A stretch of 64,000 nucleotides of DNA from NCBI RefSeq assembly GCF_964340395.1, contig NC_135555.1:27492725-27556724 (forward strand), given 5' to 3'. The DNA comes from Glandiceps talaboti (lineage: Eukaryota; Hemichordata; Enteropneusta; Spengelidae). Below are positions 52,501 to 58,500 of this stretch, piece by piece. A program made the position numbers and the translations under genes. The notes under the pieces were generated by a model. The model was not told the origin of the DNA, searched no databases, and saw only the letters and a program-made list of their open reading frames with translations. Every line of letters begins with the position of its first letter. Position 1 is the stretch's first letter.

Positions 52501-55500
52501 TTCTCGGCTCGTCAACAAGCACGTCGACCATTTTCGTCTGGCTGGTGAACGGTGCATTGATCGTGTTAGAATCGAGTCGCAGGATACGTCAGTCGAATTC
52601 GAACATTGTCCAAAAAAAAAACAAATTAAAAACTAAAGATTGTCTCGTATTAATATATCGTTTGATTTGATTGATTTAGAAGTCACCTAAAAACGTTTTG
52701 TTTCTTCAAAATTTTGAGGAAAACGTCATTTATATAACGAAATTTCGGTCTACGAATAACTGAATACGTTCATCACTTGCGTCTCTATGTTTACATATCT
52801 ACCGACATCATGCATCACCGAACCTTGTTGCCGAACCTTGCGATTTCTCAACTCAACCCCATCATTTAGGAATGTTACTGTACTGAGAAACATAAAAAAT
52901 TAGTTATTGTATTAGAATATATAAAACAAATCCCGTTATTCGATGATATAAAAGTCAAAACTGCACTTCCGCAACCCGGAAATTCAACAGCATTTCTTGG
53001 CCCTACCATGGCCGCCAGGCGTGAGCTTGTAAGTTGTACTGTTAGTTTGTCGACCGTGCAAAAAACAAAAAAGAAAGTCTAGCCGCGATTGATACTTTGA
53101 GAGTCACACAATTGTACGATAATCTTCCTCGAAGATTTAGTTAACCCGGGACTGTTACAATATTACGTCCATGCGTCCATCACAATAAATTTCGAATACA
53201 TACCGTCATGTTCGTGAACTGAAAAGATTTACCCTGGATTTACTGAATATTGAAACTTTGATTTCGTGCGTATCTTATTGTTTTTTTTTATGAATATCGC
53301 CCATGAACTTGCACTCCTAAAAACATGTACAATACTAGTTTCATCTGCACATTACTGAAGAATGAAGAAAAGTTGACGTGTGACGTGTGTTAATGTGTGG
53401 TTATGAATATATAATGAGCACCTCGCTAAGTCGCGGCCCTCGCTAAGTCGCGGGTTTCTTGATGGACCCGGACACCTGCGAGTTAGCGAGGGTCTACTGT
53501 ACTACTATTACTAGTGAATATTGTTCTAAAATATCCCAAAATAAGTGCAGGAGTTAGATAAGATGCAGTTCATGCTAAAAATCAACAATTGTCATTTAAA
53601 AAAGAAAGTGATGTGTACTAAAGGTGAAAGAAAAGGGACATGGCGTGATGTATGTGATGTTTGATGACAATCAGTTGTTAAATGATTTTATCCATTTTTG
53701 GGTAGATTAAAATTAATTTTTTAAATGTTGATCTGCTGTGATAAAGATAAATTGTGTTTATGAAATGTAAAATTGTAAATTTCTGGAAGGACATGATTAT
53801 TTAGACTAGAATTTGTTGTCAACTGACCTACATTTGTATATTTGCAGTCAGATTCACTGTTTATTGTTATGCAAATACAAGTATCATGACTTAAGGAGGG
53901 TATTTCCTATTGTTGTCACTTGCACACACTTAGAAGCTTCAATTATGTTCCATTCCACTTTGTCGTCACGAGGACCCGTTAGCATTCCTGACGTGACCCC
54001 AACCTACATCAATGTCAGCCTGATGCATTCCTATATCACAGACTAACCAGGTATGAATTCAGACAGCCATCTTGCTCCTTTATTTTCCATCTGAATACAT
54101 CTTTAAATTGTTTGTTCTCTCATCTTGTGCATGTTCAGGCTTGCCTTCCAATTACACCAGCAAAGACTACAAGGCTCCCACAGAACCAGCATGCATTATA
54201 GAGAAACTATGTGAGCTTCACGATGGACTGGTTATCGAAGCCAAAGGTATCAAAGAACACTGGTTTAAGCCGTATATCAAGAAATTATTTGATAAAAGAG
54301 TAAGTGGAGTAGATGTCATAGACATTAATTAGACTATCCTGTACATAAACTCAGTTACCATTAGTAAAGGTCACTCAGGGTCAAGGCAGTATTACCACTC
54401 TATATTATATGTGTAAACGTAACCACTCAATTTTTATCACCATGACTTTACTTAACTTGCCCAACATTACCTATTCTTTGTCATATTTGTGGACTTCTTA
54501 CAAGCTTGAGTACATATTTTGTGATATAGCTATTTTGTTATTCCACTTAATGTGATTTTGCTGACTTGTGATGATTGCATAGATTGCCTCATGCTTTGCT
54601 TCGATTCAGTTTACTTTTTACACATTGATTTTTAATGTGTTCATTGCATTATGACATGTGTGTCAAACTATATCAATTACTGGTCACTTGCATCAAACAT
54701 TTCAATTTTATTAAATAGGAACAACATGTGAAATTTTACATATTTCTTGTTCCTTTTTATATTATAACATTTTTTTAGAAATTAACGATGTCATGTCTTT
54801 CCTAGGTTTTGGAAGTTTCCACCCTGACCTTTGAATGTTTTGTTAAGGTCACAAACAGTACACAGACCTCTTGTTCACAGTTACTCTTTCTCTCTGCCAA
54901 CAGATTTTGAAAGGGAAACCGGAAACATTATCTGGACTTCTTGATGTAAATAATTTTGAAATCAATAAGTAAGTAGTAGACCTATGGTGATGAGACATAT
55001 GAGAATAGCCCAGTGTAGTAGACCTATGGTGATGAGACATATGATAATAGCCCAGTGTAGTAGACCTATGATGATGAGATATATGACAATAGCCCAGTGT
55101 AGTAGACCCATGATGATGAGACATATGATAATAGCCCAGTGTAGTAGACCTATGGTGATGAGACATATGACAATAGCCCAGTGTAGTAGACCTATGATGA
55201 TGAGACATATGACAATAGCCCAGTGTAGTAGACCTATGATGATGAGACATATGATAATAGCCCAGTGTAGTAGACCTATGATGATGAGATATATGACAAT
55301 AGCCCAGTGTAGTAGACCCATGATGATGAGACATATGATAATAGCCCAGTGTAGTAGACCCATGATGATGAGACATATGACAATAGCCCAGTGTAGTAGA
55401 CCTATGATGATGAGATATATGACAATAGCCCAGTGTAGTAGACCTATGATGATGAGATATATGATAATAGCCCAGTGTAGTAGACCTATGGTGATGAGAT

Positions 55501-58500
55501 ATATGACAATAGCCCAGTGTAGTAGACCTATGATGATGAGATATATGATAATAGCCCAGTGTAGTAGACCTATGATGATGAGATATATGACAATAGCCCA
55601 GTGTAGTAGACCTATGATGATGAGATATATGATAATAGCCCAGTGTAGTAGACCTATGATGATGAGACATATGACAATAGCCCAGTGTAGTAGACCTATG
55701 ATGATGAGACATGTGACAATAGCCCAGTGTAGTAGACCTATGGTGATGAGACATATGACAATAGCCCAGTGTAATAGACCTATGATAATGAGACATATGA
55801 CAAAAGCCCAGTGTAGTAGACCTATGATGATGAGACATATGACAATAGCCCAGTGTAGTAGACCTATGGTGATGAGACATATGACAATAGCCCAGTGTAG
55901 TAGACCCATAATGATGAGACATATGACAATAGCCCAGTGTAGTAGACCTATGATGAGACATATGACAATAGCCCAGTGTAGTAGACCTATGATAATGAGA
56001 CATATGACAATAGTCCAGTGTAGTAGACCTATGGTGATGAGACATATGATAATAGCCCAGTGTAGTAGACCTATGGTGATGAGACATATGATAATAGCCC
56101 AGTGTAGTAGACCCATGATGATGAGACATATGACAATAGCCCAGTGTAGTAGACCTATGATGATGAGACATGTGACAATAGCCCAGTGTAGTAGACCTAT
56201 GGTGATGAGACATATGACAATAGCCCAGTGTAGTAGACCTATGATGATGAGACATATGACAATAGCCCAGTGTAGTAGACCCATAATGATGAGATATATG
56301 ACAATAGCCCAGTGTAGTAGACCCATGATGATGAGACATATGACAATAGCCCAGTGTAGTAGACCTATGGTGATGAGACATATGACAATAGCCCAGTGTA
56401 GTAGACCTATGGTGATGAGACATATGACAATAGTCCAGTGTAGTAAACCTATGATGAGACATATGACAATAGCCCAGTGTAGTAGACCTATGATGATGAG
56501 ACATATGACAATAGCCCAGTGTAGTAGACCTATGATGAGACATATGACAATAGCCCAGTGTAATAGACCCATGATGATGAGACATATGACAATAGCCCAG
56601 TGTAATAGACCCATGATGATGAGACATGTGACAATAGCCCAGTGTAGTAGACCTATGATGAGACATATGACAATAGCCCAGTGTAGTAGACCTATGATGA
56701 TGAGACATATGACAATAGCCCAGTGTAATAGACCCATGATCATGAGACATGTGACAATAGTCCAGTTTAGTAGACCTATGGTGATGAGACATATGACAAT
56801 AGCCCAGTGTAGTAGACCCATGATGATGAGACATATGACAATAGCCCAGTGTAATAGACCTATGATAATGAGACATATGACAAAAGCCCAGTGTAGTAGA
56901 CCTATGATGATGAGACATATGACAATAGCCCAGTGTAGTAGACCTATGATGATGAGATATATGACAATAGCCCAGTGTAGTAGACTTATGGTGATGAGAC
57001 ATATGACAATAGCCCAGTGTAGTAGACCTATGATGAGATATATGACAATAGCCCAGTGTAGTAGACTTATGGTGATGAGATATATGATAATAGCCCAGTG
57101 TAGTAGACCTATGATGAGACATATGACAATAGCCCAGTGTAGTAGACCTATGATGATGAGACATATGACAATAGCCCAGTGTAGTAGACCTATGGTGATG
57201 AGATATATGACAATAGCCCAGTGTAGTAGACCTATGATGAGACATATGACAATAGCCCAGTGTAGTAGACCTATGATGATGAGACATATGACAATAGCCC
57301 AGTGTAGTAGACCTATGATGAGACATATGACAATAGCCCAGTGTAGTAGACCTATGGTGATGAGATATATGACAATAGCCCAGTGTAGTAGACCTATGAT
57401 GAGACATATGACAATAGCCCAGTGTAGTAGACCTATGATGATGAGACATATGACAATAGCCCAGTGTAGTAGACCTATGATGAGACATATGACAATAGCC
57501 CAGTGTAGTAGACCTATGATGAGACATATGACAATAGCCCAGTGTAGTAGACCTATGATGATGAGATATATGATAATAGCCCAGTGTAGTAGACCTATGA
57601 TGAGACATATGACAATAGCCCAGTGTAGTAGACCTATGATGATGAGACATATGACAATAGCCCAGTGTAGTAGACCTATGATGATGAGACATATGATAAT
57701 AGCCCAGTGTAGTAGACCTATGATGATGAGACATATGATAATAGCCCAGTGTAGTAGACCTATGGTGATGAGACATATGACAATAGCCCAGTGTAGTAGA
57801 CCTATGGTGATGAGACATATGACAATAGCCCAGTGTAGTAGACCTATGGTGATGAGACATATGATAATAGCCCAGTGTAGTAGACCTATGATGATGAGAT
57901 ATATGACAATAGCCCAGTGTAGTAGACCTATGATGATGAGATATATGAGAATAGCCCAGTGTAGTAGACCTATGGTGATGAGACATATGACAATAGCCCA
58001 GTGTAGTAGACTTATGGTGATGAGACATATGACAATAGCCCAGTGTAGTAGACCTATGATGATGAGACATATGATAATAGCCCAGTGTAGTAGACCTATG
58101 ATGATGAGACATGTGACAATAGCCCAGTGTAGTAGACCTATGATGATGAGATATATGACAATAGCCCAGTGTAGTAGTCCCATAATGATGAGATATATGA
58201 CAATAGCCCAGTGTAGTAGACCTATGATGATGAGATATATGACAATAGCCCAGTGTAGTAGTCCCATAATGATGAGATATATGACAATAGCCCAGTGTAG
58301 TAGACCTATGATGATGAGATATATGACAATAGCCCAGTGTAGTAGACCTATGATGATGAGATATATGACAATAGCCCAGTGTAGTAGACCCATGATGATG
58401 AGATATATGACAATAGCCCAGTGTAGTAGACCTATGATCATGAGACATGTGACAATAGTCCAGTGTAGTAGACCTATGATGATGAGATATATGACAATAG

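Noticed and set aside
52312-52670. Transposase remnant in the Tigger-like element
   Set aside because: The two overlapping ORFs show no helix-turn-helix, CENP-B or DDE motif.
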